Shown: positions 26,098-34,782 of the stretch, one piece after another
Numbering within the stretch: position 1 is the first letter of the stretch
Layout of the letters: each line of letters opens with the position of its first letter
NCBI RefSeq assembly: GCF_001279005.1
Contig: NZ_LGCN01000210.1
Location: 62,001 to 126,000, forward strand
Direction of reading: 5' to 3'
DNA length: 64,000 nt
Source of the DNA: Streptomyces caelestis
GTDB taxonomy: Bacteria; Actinomycetota; Actinomycetes; Streptomycetales; Streptomycetaceae
Program-made: the position numbers and the translations under genes
Notes under the pieces: generated by a model
The model's input: the letters and a program-made list of their open reading frames with translations, nothing else
Told to the model about the DNA's origin: nothing
Databases searched by the model: none

Positions 26098-27717
26098 TCA
26101 GATGTGGCCGACGCCCGCGCCCGCCTCGGCGTTCTCACCGCGCTTGGTGAGGAAGGCGACCAGCACCGCCACGGCGGCGACCCCGGCGGCGACCAGGGAC
26201 GCCAGGCTCATGCCGGAGATGAAGGTGTCGTGGGCGACGTCGGTGATCTTCACGGCGATCTCCGGCGGGGTGCCCTTCGCCACCGGGGCCACCCCCACCT
26301 GCACGGCCTCGGAGGCCTGGCCGGCCTGTTCCGGGGTGAGCGGCGGGAGTCCGGCCTTCGCCCAGTTGCCCTCGAGGTCGTTGTCCACCTTGGAGGCCAT
26401 CACGGCGCCGAGCACGGCCGTGCCGAGGCTGCCGCCGATCTGCATGGCGGCCTGCTGGAGGCCGCCGGCGACACCGGAGAGCTCGAGCGGCGCGTTGCCG
26501 ACGATGACCTCGGTGGCGCCGACCATGACGGGCGCGAGGCCGAGACCCAGCAGGGCGAACCAGAGCGACATCACGGCGCTGCCGGTGTCCGTCTCCAGCG
26601 TCGACATGCCGTACATGGCGAGGGCGGTGAACGCCATGCCGACGGCGAGCGGGATGCGCGGGCCCACCTTGGTGATCATCACTCCGGCCAGCGGCGACCC
26701 GACGATCATCATGCCGGTGAGCGGAAGCAGGTGCAGACCGGCGTCGATCGGGCTCATGCCGTGCACGTTCTGCAGGTAGAAGGTGACGAAGAACAGTCCG
26801 CCCATGAAGGCGATGGCCATCAGGACCATCAGCACGACACCCGCGGACAGCGGGACGGAGCGGAACAGCGCCAGCGGGATCAGCGGCTCCTTGACCTTCG
26901 TCTCCCAGAACGCGAACAGCAGGAAGCCGATCAGCGAGGCGGCGATGAACCCCCAGGTCTTGCCGTCGCCCCAGCCCCACTCCGGAGCCTTGATCAGGGC
27001 CCACACGAGGCAGAACATCGCGGCCGACAGCAGGGCGATGCCGAGCAGGTCGAAGGAGCGCGGCGCGTTCCGCGCGCGGTGGTCGAGCAGGATCCACACG
27101 CCGAGCGCGACGGCGAGGACGCCGACCGGCACGTTGATGAAGAACACCGACTGCCAGTTGACGTGCTCGACGAGGACGCCGCCGAGGATCGGGCCGCCCG
27201 CGGTGGAGGCGCCGATGACCATGCCCCAGATGCCGATGGCCATGTTGAGCTTCTCGGCCGGGAACGTGGCCCGCAGCAGACCGAGCGCGGCCGGCATCAG
27301 CAGCGCGCCGAACAGTCCCTGGAGCACACGGAAGGTGACGACCAGCGCGATGCTGTCGGACAGACCGATGGCCCCCGACGCCGCGGCGAAGCCGACGACG
27401 CCGATGAGGAAGGTCTGGCGGTGACCGAAGCGGTCACCGAGCTTGCCCGCGGTGATCAGACAGACCGCGAGGGCGAGGAAGTAGGCGTTGGTGATCCACT
27501 GGAGCTCCGACAGCGAGGCGCCCAGGTCCTCGCCGATGGCCGGGTTCGCGATGGCCACGATGGTGCCGTCGAGGGCCACCATCATGACGCCCACGGCGAC
27601 GGTGAAGAGGGTGAACCAGGGGTGCCCGCGCAGCCCCTTGGCAGGGGCCCCGTCCGACGGGGCGCCCGGCGTGCCGTCCCCCGGCCCCGTCGTGTCGATG
27701 GTGGTCTGACTAGTCAT
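26098..27717 (-). CDS. DHA2-family (14-TM) MFS drug exporter
   Basis: 539 residues from ATG 27717 (MTSQTTID). About 14 hydrophobic helices. Motif A is GKLGDRFGHRQTF, motif B-like FRVLQGLFGALLMPAALG, and motif C-like GASTAGGPILGGVLVEHVNW. These are the DHA2/EmrB-type drug:H+ antiporter signatures. No ribosome binding site precedes the ATG; a minus-strand promoter (TTGTCA, 17 bases, TTAGTG) ends eight bases before it, so the mRNA is likely leaderless. It is divergent from a TetR regulator that probably represses it. Confidence 0.92.
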   Translation of the reverse strand: MTSQTTIDTTGPGDGTPGAPSDGAPAKGLRGHPWFTLFTVAVGVMMVALDGTIVAIANPAIGEDLGASLSELQWITNAYFLALAVCLITAGKLGDRFGHRQTFLIGVVGFAAASGAIGLSDSIALVVTFRVLQGLFGALLMPAALGLLRATFPAEKLNMAIGIWGMVIGASTAGGPILGGVLVEHVNWQSVFFINVPVGVLAVALGVWILLDHRARNAPRSFDLLGIALLSAAMFCLVWALIKAPEWGWGDGKTWGFIAASLIGFLLFAFWETKVKEPLIPLALFRSVPLSAGVVLMVLMAIAFMGGLFFVTFYLQNVHGMSPIDAGLHLLPLTGMMIVGSPLAGVMITKVGPRIPLAVGMAFTALAMYGMSTLETDTGSAVMSLWFALLGLGLAPVMVGATEVIVGNAPLELSGVAGGLQQAAMQIGGSLGTAVLGAVMASKVDNDLEGNWAKAGLPPLTPEQAGQASEAVQVGVAPVAKGTPPEIAVKITDVAHDTFISGMSLASLVAAGVAAVAVLVAFLTKRGENAEAGAGVGHI

Positions 27718-27828
27718 ACGTTTGACACTAATGACAGCCACTGACAGTTGACAAACCAATTCACCAGCCGGTCACTGACACGACATGCGCGTATAGCCTG
27801 AACTGGGGAAACAGTTCGAGGAGGAGCC
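27718..27828. promoter_or_regulatory. Shared operator-promoter of exporter and TetR gene with five TGACA repeats
   Basis: The 111-base gap contains TGACA five times on the plus strand, including CACTGACAG and CACTGACAC. TTGTCA-N17-TTAGTG reads toward the exporter. GGAGGAG precedes the regulator ATG, and TATAGC about 40 bases upstream is a possible -10. The repeated motif is a likely TetR operator. Confidence 0.55.
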
Positions 27829-28491
27829 ATGGAGACGGTCGGGACCGCCGTGGGCGCGCTGCCGCGGCCGGGTCTGCGGGAGCGCAAGAAGCAGCGCACA
27901 CGGGACGCGTTGGTCCGGGCCGCGCTGGAGCTGTTCGCCACGCGCGGGTACGAGAGGACGACCGTCGACGACATCGCCGCGGCCGTCGACGTCTCGCAGC
28001 GCACCTTCTTCCGCTACTTCGCGAGCAAGGAGGAGGTGGCGTTCTTCGTCCCCCGGCTCGCGGAGTCGCGCGTCGTCGAGGCCGTACGCGGGCGCCCGGC
28101 GGGCGAGGCGCCGCTGGAGGCGCTGCGCCGGGCCGTGCTGGACAGCTGGGACGACATCACCGAGGCCGTCGAGCAGCTCGTCCCCCTGGAACTGCACCTG
28201 CGCGTCTACCGGGTGATCGAGTCGACGCCCGCCCTGCTCGCCGCCCATCTGCGCCGCGCGACGGAGCTGGAGGAGGAGCTGGCGCACATCGTCGCCGTGC
28301 GCGAAGGGCTCGACGTGGACGCCGACCCCCGGCCGAGGATCCTGGTGGCCGCGTTCGGCGGGGTGGTCCGCGTGGCGGAGCGGCGCTGGTCCGCCGGGGA
28401 CGACTTCAGCGCGGCGGCCATGCGGGACCTGATGACGGTCTGTCTGGACCTCGTGGGACCGGCGCTCGCGGGGAACTGGCGTACGAGTTGA
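27829..28491 (+). CDS. TetR/AcrR family transcriptional regulator
   Basis: 220 residues. The N-terminal HTH (about 18-65) is clear: ALVRAALELFATRGYERTTVDDIAAAV, then SQRTFFRYFASKEEV. The C-terminal ligand domain is helical (TetR_C-like), with LELHLRVYRVIESTPALLAAHLRRA and a final LDLVGPALAG. It is divergent from the DHA2 exporter and shares its promoter region, so it probably represses the exporter and itself until a toxic ligand binds. Confidence 0.9.
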   Translation: METVGTAVGALPRPGLRERKKQRTRDALVRAALELFATRGYERTTVDDIAAAVDVSQRTFFRYFASKEEVAFFVPRLAESRVVEAVRGRPAGEAPLEALRRAVLDSWDDITEAVEQLVPLELHLRVYRVIESTPALLAAHLRRATELEEELAHIVAVREGLDVDADPRPRILVAAFGGVVRVAERRWSAGDDFSAAAMRDLMTVCLDLVGPALAGNWRTS

Positions 28492-28572
28492 TCCCCGAAT
28501 CGACAGCACGAAACGTGATCCCGGTCACTTGGTTCACGCGAGACACTCCCGTTCTCCTAGTGTGTCCTTTCA

Positions 28573-29790
28573 GTGACTTCCTTCGACACCTCCCCGCAAC
28601 CGAACGCATGGCGCGCACTGCTCGCGCTCGCCGTCGTCTTCGTGATGCTGGCGACCACGGGCTGGACGACGCTGCGCCACCAGCGCCGCCCCGCTCCGCT
28701 CCAGGCGTCGCTCAGCGCCTGGGAACAGGGCCGGCTGGCCGGCCACCGGCTGCCGGACCCGCAGTCGGCGCCCGCACGGCTGACCCGGTTCTTCGCCTCC
28801 CTCACCGAGGGGCAGCGCGCCGACCTCGCCCGTCGCTACCCGCTCGCGGTCGGCAACATGAACGGCGCACCGGTCCAGCTGCGCTACCGCGCCAACCGCA
28901 TCGCACTGGGGCAGGCCCGCGAGGTCGAGAGGGAACGCGTGCACGACAGCCGCCTCACCGCCTCCGGCCAGCGGCAGGCCGCCCGCAGACTGGACCGCCT
29001 CGAGGCGCTGACGCGCCCGGGCCGGCACATCCTCGCCTTCGACCCGGCGGGCTCCGGCCGGGTCGCCGAGGTCTTCGGCGACCTGCGCCGAGCCGAGCGG
29101 ATCTCGGTCGTCGTCCCCGGCGTCGACACCGACCTGCTCACCTTCCAGCGCACCCGGCGCGAGCACTCGGCCCCCGTCGGCATGGCGAAGTCCCTGTACG
29201 CGGCCGAGCGCGCCGCCGCCCCCTCCACCCGCACCGCCGTGATCGCCTGGGCCGACTACACCGCCCCCAGCGGACTCGGCATGGACGCGGCCACGGCGAT
29301 GCGCGCCGAGGACGGCGCGCTGCGGCTGGACGCGCTGGTGCGCGGGCTGCCCGGGATCGCCCCGGTCTCGCTGTTCTGCCACAGCTACGGCTCCGTGGTG
29401 TGCGGCGTCGCCGCGCACCGGCTGCCGGAGCGGGTGGCCGACATCGCGGTGGCCGGCAGCCCCGGCATGCGGGCGGAGAAGGCGTCCCGGCTGCGCACCA
29501 CCGCCCGGGTGTGGGCGATGCGGGACGCCGACGACTGGATCCAGGACGTGCCGTACCTGGAGCTCGGCGGCCTGGGGCACGGGGCCGACCCGGTGGCGGC
29601 GGGATTCGGCGCGCGGGTGCTGTCGGCACGGGAGGCGAAGGGGCACGCCGGGTACTTCGCACCGGGCACGGACAGTCTGCGCAACTTCGCCGAGATCGGT
29701 GTTGGCGCATACCGCGCGGTGTCCTGTGCGGACGAGGACGACGCCTGCCGGGCGGGTTTGTCCGGTACGACCACTACCGGACGCGCGTAG
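28573..29790 (+). CDS. Alpha/beta hydrolase (DUF1023 family), membrane-anchored or secreted
   Basis: 405 residues. An N-terminal membrane segment (ALLALAVVFVMLATTGW, about 15-32) precedes a helical region and a C-terminal alpha/beta hydrolase domain of the DUF1023 type. The nucleophile elbow is LFCHSYGSVVCG; the preceding strand is RISVVVPGVDTDL; a late Asp (MRDADDWIQDV) and His (GHAGYF) complete a plausible Ser-Asp-His triad. The GTG start at 28573 has no ribosome binding site and TAGTGT lies 11 bases before it, suggesting a leaderless transcript. The substrate is unknown. Confidence 0.82.
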   Translation: MTSFDTSPQPNAWRALLALAVVFVMLATTGWTTLRHQRRPAPLQASLSAWEQGRLAGHRLPDPQSAPARLTRFFASLTEGQRADLARRYPLAVGNMNGAPVQLRYRANRIALGQAREVERERVHDSRLTASGQRQAARRLDRLEALTRPGRHILAFDPAGSGRVAEVFGDLRRAERISVVVPGVDTDLLTFQRTRREHSAPVGMAKSLYAAERAAAPSTRTAVIAWADYTAPSGLGMDAATAMRAEDGALRLDALVRGLPGIAPVSLFCHSYGSVVCGVAAHRLPERVADIAVAGSPGMRAEKASRLRTTARVWAMRDADDWIQDVPYLELGGLGHGADPVAAGFGARVLSAREAKGHAGYFAPGTDSLRNFAEIGVGAYRAVSCADEDDACRAGLSGTTTTGRA

Positions 29791-29856
29791 AGGCGGAGAT
29801 ACTGCGGTATGCGTGGGGAAGGGACGGAGAAGCTCGTGCCGCATACGATGAGCCGC

Positions 29857-30705
29857 ATGGGTGACGTACTGGCCGGATTTCATGCCGCCTGGGAGTTCGG
29901 GTCCGACTCCGTGCTCATCCGTTACGAACGGGGGATCCGAACACCCAAGCTGTTCCAGGCACTCGGGGAACGGCGTGTTCCGCTGGAGGCGATCGAGGGG
30001 GTGACTCTCGCGCCCGGGAAACGCGGCACCGTGGTCCTGCGGATCGAGCTCCGGCCCGGAGCCGACCCGTTGATGGAGGCCGCCGCCGGCCAGCTGAAGG
30101 AGAGCAGCGACCCCTACCGGCTGGTGCTGCCCGCCGAACGCGAGACGCTCGCCGAGTACTACGCCGACGAACTGCGCGCGCAGCTCACCGAGTCCGGGCC
30201 CGCCGAACGCCATCTGGTGGCCGCCCCCGAGACGCCGCTGCGGTTCAAGGCGTACGACGGGAAGGCGACCTTCGACGGCAGCGCGGTGTCGTTCCGGTGG
30301 TTCTGGACGGGGGCGTCGTCGGCGAAGTGGAAGGCCGGCGACCAGCGTTTCCCGGTGGGCGAGTTGAGCGGGGTGGAGTGGCGGTCGCCGGAGGTGTTCG
30401 AGGGGCACCTGCGGCTGCTGCGGCGGGACGCGGGGGCGGCGGCGGGGCAGCCCGACCAGGATCCGGCGGCCGTGGTGTTCGGGCTGGGGTACGGGCCCGT
30501 GCACGAGTCGCTGCCGTTCGCGGCGGCCGTGCTGGCGGCGGTGCGCAGCTGTGCGCCGGTGCCGGCGATATCCACGGCGCGTGCGCGCCGTGACCCCGCG
30601 GACATCGCCGACCGGATCCGGCATTTGGGGGAGTTGCACCAGGCCGGCCTGGTGACCGATGAGGAGTTCTCCTCCAAGAAGGCGGAGTTGCTCGCGGAGC
30701 TTTAG
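29857..30705 (+). CDS. DUF4429 domain protein with C-terminal SHOCT motif
   Basis: 282 residues from ATG 29857 (MGDVLAGFHAAWEF). Two DUF4429-type beta repeats are present: DSVLIRYERGIRTPKLFQALGERRVPLEAIEGV and, in the second half, ATFDGSAVSFRWFWTGASSAKWK with FPVGELSGVEW. The last 35 residues (DIADRIRHLGELHQAGLVTDEEF...) are a SHOCT motif, an oligomerisation or membrane-targeting element common in actinobacteria. An ATG at 29848 is an alternative start. No enzymatic function is evident. Confidence 0.85.
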   Translation: MGDVLAGFHAAWEFGSDSVLIRYERGIRTPKLFQALGERRVPLEAIEGVTLAPGKRGTVVLRIELRPGADPLMEAAAGQLKESSDPYRLVLPAERETLAEYYADELRAQLTESGPAERHLVAAPETPLRFKAYDGKATFDGSAVSFRWFWTGASSAKWKAGDQRFPVGELSGVEWRSPEVFEGHLRLLRRDAGAAAGQPDQDPAAVVFGLGYGPVHESLPFAAAVLAAVRSCAPVPAISTARARRDPADIADRIRHLGELHQAGLVTDEEFSSKKAELLAEL

Positions 30706-30742
30706 CGTCCGCCGGGTGCGGTTGTGTTTCGGCCTTGGGCCG

Positions 30743-30800
30743 GCTGTGGCTGGTCGCGCCCGCGCGGCGGAGCCGCAGATCGATACGGCCCCGCGCCCCT
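30743..30800. repeat. Dispersed Streptomyces intergenic repeat, copy 1
   Basis: About 58 bases beginning GCTGTGGCTGGTCGCGCCCG and ending CCCCGCGCCCCT, between the DUF4429 gene and the convergent aldo/keto reductase gene. It is about 90% identical to 41076-41133 and contains the small hairpin GCGGCGGAGCCGC. Similar intergenic elements are widespread in Streptomyces chromosomes; the role is unknown. Confidence 0.75.
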
Positions 30801-30812
30801 GAGGGAGTTGCC

Positions 30813-31835
30813 CTACTCCCGTCCGGCGGACGTGAACGACATGTCCGCGTAGCGGGTGCCTGTGACCTGGTCGGCGATCGGCTCCAGTTGGGCGAGTTCC
30901 TCTGCCGTCAGGGTGATGCGGGTCGCCGCCGTGTTCTCCTCCACGCGGGCCGGCCTGCGGGTGCCCGGGATGGGGACGACCGGGAGGCGGTGGACCTGCG
31001 CCCGCTGGTGGACCCAGGCCAGGGCGATCTGGCCCGGGGTGGCGTCGTGGGACCGGGCGATCGTACGGATCGGCTCCAGGAGGGCCGCGTTGGCCGCCGC
31101 GTTGTCGCCCGTGAAGCGGGGCATCTGGCGGCGGAAGTCGTCGGCCGTCAGGTCCTGGTGGGCGTCGGCGAAGGAGCCGGTCAGGAAGCCGCGGCCGAGC
31201 GGCGAGTACGGCACCAGGGTCACGCCCAGCTCGCGCGCGGCCGGTACGACCCTCGCCTCGATGTCCCGGCTGAACAGCGACCACTCCGACTGCACGGCGG
31301 CGATCGGGTGCACGCCGTGCGCGGCGCGCAGTTCACCGGCCGTGACCTCGCTCAGCCCCAGCTGCTTGACCTTGCCCTCGCGCACCAGCTCGGCCATGAC
31401 GCCGACGGTCTCCTCGATCGGCACGTTCACATCGCGCCGGTGCATGTAGTAGAGGTCGATCACGTCGACGTCCAGGCGCTTCAGGCTCGCCTCGACGGCC
31501 TCGCGGATGTACGGCGCGTCGTTGCGGACGATCCGCCGGGTCGGGTCGTCCGGCGGGATCGACAGGGCGAACTTGGTGGCGACGACCACCTCGTCCCGGT
31601 GGGCCTTGAGGAACGGGGCGAGGAACCGCTCGTTGTCGCCCGCGCCGTACGCGTCCGCCGTGTCGTAGAGCGTGACGCCGAGTTCCAGGGCCCGCTCCAG
31701 GGTCGCCCGGGAGGCGTCCGCGTCCACGGGGCCGTAGGCGAAGCTCATGCCCATGCAGCCGAGGCCCTGCACGCCCACCAGGGGGCCGCCCTCGCCCAGT
31801 GCGGCCGTGCCGATCCTGTCGATGTCGGTCATCAT
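30813..31835 (-). CDS. Aldo/keto reductase
   Basis: 340 residues; NADPH-dependent TIM-barrel oxidoreductase. The catalytic tetrad is visible: Asp and Tyr in LYDTADAYGAG, Lys in VVATKFAL, His in LYYMHRRD. The nucleotide-binding C-terminal loop PIPGTRRPARVEEN is intact. The ATG at 31835 (or the next at 31832) overlaps the stop of the upstream merR gene (ATGA), with GAGAGGA just before, so the reductase is translationally coupled to its likely regulator. The substrate is unknown. Confidence 0.93.
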   Translation of the reverse strand: MMTDIDRIGTAALGEGGPLVGVQGLGCMGMSFAYGPVDADASRATLERALELGVTLYDTADAYGAGDNERFLAPFLKAHRDEVVVATKFALSIPPDDPTRRIVRNDAPYIREAVEASLKRLDVDVIDLYYMHRRDVNVPIEETVGVMAELVREGKVKQLGLSEVTAGELRAAHGVHPIAAVQSEWSLFSRDIEARVVPAARELGVTLVPYSPLGRGFLTGSFADAHQDLTADDFRRQMPRFTGDNAAANAALLEPIRTIARSHDATPGQIALAWVHQRAQVHRLPVVPIPGTRRPARVEENTAATRITLTAEELAQLEPIADQVTGTRYADMSFTSAGRE

Positions 31836-32305
31836 GTCCTCTCCGACGCCAGGGCGCGCCCGGCGTCCGCGTAGAAATCGATCTTCCGGTCGAGCACGGC
31901 GAGCGTGCCCTGGAGTTCGGCGATCCGGGACAGCACGTCCTCGCGGGTCCGCCGGAGCAGTTCGAAACGCTCGGTGTAGGTGTGATCGCCCGCGCGCACC
32001 AGTTCCGCGTACCGCACCATGTCCGCGACCGGCATTCCGGTCAGGCGGAGCTTGCCGACGAGGGCGAGCCAGTCGAGGTCGCGGTTGCGGTAGCGCCGCT
32101 GCCCGGTGTGGGAACGGTCGATGTGCGGCATCAGCCCGATGCGCTCGTACCAGCGCAGGGTGTGCGCCGTCAGCCCGGTGAGGGCGGCCACCTCGCTGAT
32201 CGTGTACCTGTCCTCGCCGTCCGGCCGGCGGTTCCCCTGCGGTGGTCCGGCGCAGCTGTCGGCGCCGGCGCCCGTGGTCTCCGTCTCCGTCTCCGTCACC
32301 GTCAT
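31832..32305 (-). CDS. MerR family transcriptional regulator
   Basis: 157 residues from ATG 32305. After a Thr/Glu-rich N-terminus, the MerR HTH begins near residue 33: YTISEVAALTGLTAHTLRWYERIGLM, then RRYRNRDLDWLALVGKLRLTGMPVADM. A dimerisation coiled coil follows and the effector region is short, without the Cys set of metal sensors, so the ligand is probably organic or redox-related. It is cotranscribed with the aldo/keto reductase. Its own promoter has the 19-base spacer expected for MerR activation. Confidence 0.92.
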   Translation of the reverse strand: MTVTETETETTGAGADSCAGPPQGNRRPDGEDRYTISEVAALTGLTAHTLRWYERIGLMPHIDRSHTGQRRYRNRDLDWLALVGKLRLTGMPVADMVRYAELVRAGDHTYTERFELLRRTREDVLSRIAELQGTLAVLDRKIDFYADAGRALASERT

Positions 32306-32312
32306 GGTCTCC

Positions 32313-32343
32313 ACGCTAGAACGCTGGAGCGCACTCCAAGCAA
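32313..32343 (-). promoter_or_regulatory. MerR-type promoter with 19-base spacer and operator palindrome
   Basis: On the minus strand -35 TTGCTT (32338-32343) and -10 TAGCGT (32313-32318) are separated by 19 bases. The palindrome TGGAG-N4-CTCCA (32325-32338) fills the spacer. This long spacer is characteristic of MerR-activated promoters. The -10 lies seven bases before the ATG, so the transcript is nearly leaderless. Confidence 0.75.
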
Positions 32344-32358
32344 GCGACGCCTGGAGAA

Positions 32359-32622
32359 ATGGACGGGACATGGAGGCAGGTGGCCGATTGGCATGCGGTC
32401 ACGCCCCTTGTACGCCGTGCGACGCCGAAGGACGCGAAGGAAGCGCTGCGCCTGCGCCTGCGCCAGGTGGTGATCGACTCGATGCCCCGGTCCGGCCCGG
32501 ACACCCGCCGGGTCCGCCTCACCGCCTCCTCGCAGGCCGAGCCGCTGTACGCCTCCTTGGGCTTCAAGAGCAAGCCGGACCCCTTGCTGGAGCTGACGCT
32601 CCGAGCGCTTAGGCTCGACGGC
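32359..32622 (+). pseudogene. GNAT acetyltransferase remnant with internal deletion, in frame with the next gene
   Basis: The frame reads TPLVRRATPKDAKEALRLR (typical GNAT N-terminus), then jumps after DSM to TRRVRLTASSQAEPLYASLGF, SKPDPLLELTL (typical GNAT C-terminus). The central acetyl-CoA-binding part, RxGxGxA motif A included, is absent, so an in-frame deletion of about 100 codons is likely. No stop separates it from the serine hydrolase at 32623. It may be silent DNA, or an N-terminal extension of that protein. Confidence 0.68.
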
Positions 32623-33444
32623 ATGTCGCTGAAGAGCCTCGCGCTGATCGAGAACTGGCCGGTTCCCACCGCCGCGGCGGGTGTCGTGCGGACGGACGGC
32701 GCCGTCCCGGGCACGCACGGCCCGACCGGCCACCGTTTCCCGCTGGCCTCGGTCACCAAGCCGCTCGCGGCGTACGCGGTGCTCGTGGCGTACGAGGAGG
32801 GCGCGATCGAGCTGGACGAACCGGCCGGCCCGGAGGGCTCGACGGTCCGGCACCTGCTCGCGCACACCTCGGGGCTCGCCTTCGACGAGCACCGGGCGAC
32901 CTCGGCGCCGGGTGAGCGGCGGCTGTACTCGAACGCCGGGTTCGAGCAGCTCGGCGACCACGTCGCGAAGGCGACGGAGATCCCGTTCGCGGAGTACCTG
33001 CGGCAGGCGGTGCTGGAGCCGCTGGGGATGACGCAGACCTCTCTCGACGGCTCCCCCGCCAAGGACGCCGTCTCCACCGTGGACGACCTGCTGCGTTTCG
33101 CCGCCGAGGTGCAGGCCCCGCGCCTCCTCGACCCGCGCACGGTCGCGGCGGCGATGACGGTCCAGTACCCGGGCACCAAGGGCGTCCTGCCGGGCTACGG
33201 CCACCAGAACCCCAATGACTGGGGCCTCGGCTTCGAGATCCGCGACGCCAAGTCCCCCCACTGGACGGGCGCCTCGTCCTCATCCCGTACCTTCGGCCAC
33301 TTCGGCCAGTCGGGCACGTTCCTGTGGATCGACCCCGACGCGGGCGCGGCGTGCGTGGCCCTGACGGACCGCGCCTTCGGCCCTTGGGCGATCGAGGCCT
33401 GGCCCCCGTTCACCGAGGCGGTGCTGGCGGAGCTGCGCGGCTGA
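32623..33444 (+). CDS. Serine hydrolase, class C beta-lactamase-like
   Basis: 273 residues from ATG 32623 (MSLKSLALIENWPV). The penicillin-binding/AmpC fold motifs are present: SVTK (S-x-x-K) in FPLASVTKPLAA, Y-S-N in RLYSNAGFEQLG, and HTSGL between them. A C-terminal FGHFGQSGTFLWIDP takes the place of the KTG box. No signal peptide, so it is probably cytoplasmic and an esterase-like hydrolase rather than a beta-lactamase. A TTAGGCT box ten bases upstream suggests a leaderless start. Its 3' end overlaps the convergent HATPase gene by 35 bases. Confidence 0.82.
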   Translation: MSLKSLALIENWPVPTAAAGVVRTDGAVPGTHGPTGHRFPLASVTKPLAAYAVLVAYEEGAIELDEPAGPEGSTVRHLLAHTSGLAFDEHRATSAPGERRLYSNAGFEQLGDHVAKATEIPFAEYLRQAVLEPLGMTQTSLDGSPAKDAVSTVDDLLRFAAEVQAPRLLDPRTVAAAMTVQYPGTKGVLPGYGHQNPNDWGLGFEIRDAKSPHWTGASSSSRTFGHFGQSGTFLWIDPDAGAACVALTDRAFGPWAIEAWPPFTEAVLAELRG

Positions 33445-33853
33445 GTCCCACCTCGAACCACACCGTCTTGCCCCGTCCGTCGGGGCGGACGGTGACGCCC
33501 CACCGGTCGGTGACCGCGTCCACGATCACCAGCCCGCGCCCGCCCTCGCCGAGCCCTCCGCCGACGGCCGGCGCGGGCAGCTCGGGGCAGTCGTCCGCGA
33601 CCTCCACCCGCACTCCGCCGGGCTGGAGCAGGAAGCAGATGCGACAGCGGCGTCCGGGGACGTGCCGTACGACGTTGGCGACCAGCTCGGTGAGCGCCAG
33701 CTCGGCGGCGTCGGTCACGTCGGCCAGCCCCGAGCCGACGAGGTACAGCCGCAGGATGCGGCGCAGATGCCGGGCCGAGTGCTCCCCCATGGCGAACTCG
33801 GCGTGGTACTCGCTGGAGATGTCCGCCGCCCGCGGACCGGTTACGTGATTCAC
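33410..33853 (-). CDS. HATPase (RsbW-like anti-sigma type) regulatory protein
   Basis: 147 residues from GTG 33853. GHKL ATPase motifs: N box ELALTELVANVVRH, G1 VRVEVADDCPE, G2 GGRGLVIVDAVTDRWG, and a final GKTVWFEV strand. This is the small single-domain HATPase common in Streptomyces next to XRE/DUF5753 and DUF397 genes. Family knowledge: these trios resemble the abaA and whiJ loci that affect development and antibiotic production. It is divergent from the XRE gene with an 80-base gap. Its 3' end overlaps the serine hydrolase gene. Confidence 0.85.
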   Translation of the reverse strand: MNHVTGPRAADISSEYHAEFAMGEHSARHLRRILRLYLVGSGLADVTDAAELALTELVANVVRHVPGRRCRICFLLQPGGVRVEVADDCPELPAPAVGGGLGEGGRGLVIVDAVTDRWGVTVRPDGRGKTVWFEVGLSRAAPPAPPR

Positions 33854-33933
33854 ACCACGATGGTGCGACGCTGCGCTTACGCTCGACTACGGAACGAAAC
33901 GAACGCCGCCGGGCGTTGAAGTGAGGTGCCGCC

Positions 33934-34782
33934 GTGGTCAACATCCAGTCGCTCGACCCCACCGCTTCCCCGCTCGACTACTACGGCTGGGAGCTGCGCC
34001 GCCAGCGCGAGGCGCACGGCCTCAAGCAGGGGCAGCTCGGCGAGATCATCTTCTGCACCGGCTCGCTGATCGGCCAGATCGAGACCACGAAGAAGGTCCC
34101 CACCCGCGACTTCTCCGAACGCGTGGACGCGGCCCTCGGCACGGACGGCCTGTTCTCCCGCCTGATCGGCCTGGTGCTGCGCAGCCAACTGCCCACGTGG
34201 TTCCAGCCGTACGCGGGGATGGAGGCGAAGGCGTCCTACATCTCCACGTACCAGGCCCAGGTGGTCTACGGGCTGCTGCAGACCGAGGAGTACGCGCGAG
34301 CGGTGCTCGCCACCGGAACGCCGGATGACCTGGAAGGTCTGGTGACCGCCCGAATGGAACGCCAGCGCATCCTGGAACGAGAACAACCGCCGCTGGTCTG
34401 GGTGGTTCTGGATGAAGCGGTGCTGCACCGGCCGATCGGCGGCACCGATGTCATGCGACGCCAACTGGCCCACCTGTTGAGCTTCACCGGTCATCGATGG
34501 GTCCATGTGCAGGTGCTGCCGAACAAGGCGGGTGAACATGCCAGCCTTGACGGGGCATTCAACCTTCTGCGGTTCGACGACGACCCGGACGTCATCTACA
34601 CGGAGGACCTCATCTCCGGCCATATGACGGCCAACTCCGACACCATCAAGGAAGCTGCACTCCGTTACGCTCGTTTGCAGGCCGCCGCACTCTCCGTAGA
34701 GGATTCGGCGGAACTGATCATCGGCGTGATGGAGGACCGCTATGGAGACCGCTCCCAGCCCGAGGAACATCCAGTGGCGTAA
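33934..34782 (+). CDS. XRE-family HTH regulator with DUF5753 domain
   Basis: 282 residues from GTG 33934, with GTGAGGTG upstream. The N-terminal HTH (about 20-75) reads LRRQREAHGLKQGQLGEIIFCTGSLIGQIET. The C-terminal DUF5753 domain (about 95-275) has QAQVVYGLLQTEEYARAV, ARMERQRILEREQPP, LDEAVLHRPIGG and QVLPNKAGEHASLDGAFNLLRF. It is WhiJ/AbaA-like. Its 3' end overlaps the DUF397 gene by 41 bases, so the two are coupled, and the DUF397 product is its probable partner. Confidence 0.92.
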   Translation: MVNIQSLDPTASPLDYYGWELRRQREAHGLKQGQLGEIIFCTGSLIGQIETTKKVPTRDFSERVDAALGTDGLFSRLIGLVLRSQLPTWFQPYAGMEAKASYISTYQAQVVYGLLQTEEYARAVLATGTPDDLEGLVTARMERQRILEREQPPLVWVVLDEAVLHRPIGGTDVMRRQLAHLLSFTGHRWVHVQVLPNKAGEHASLDGAFNLLRFDDDPDVIYTEDLISGHMTANSDTIKEAALRYARLQAAALSVEDSAELIIGVMEDRYGDRSQPEEHPVA

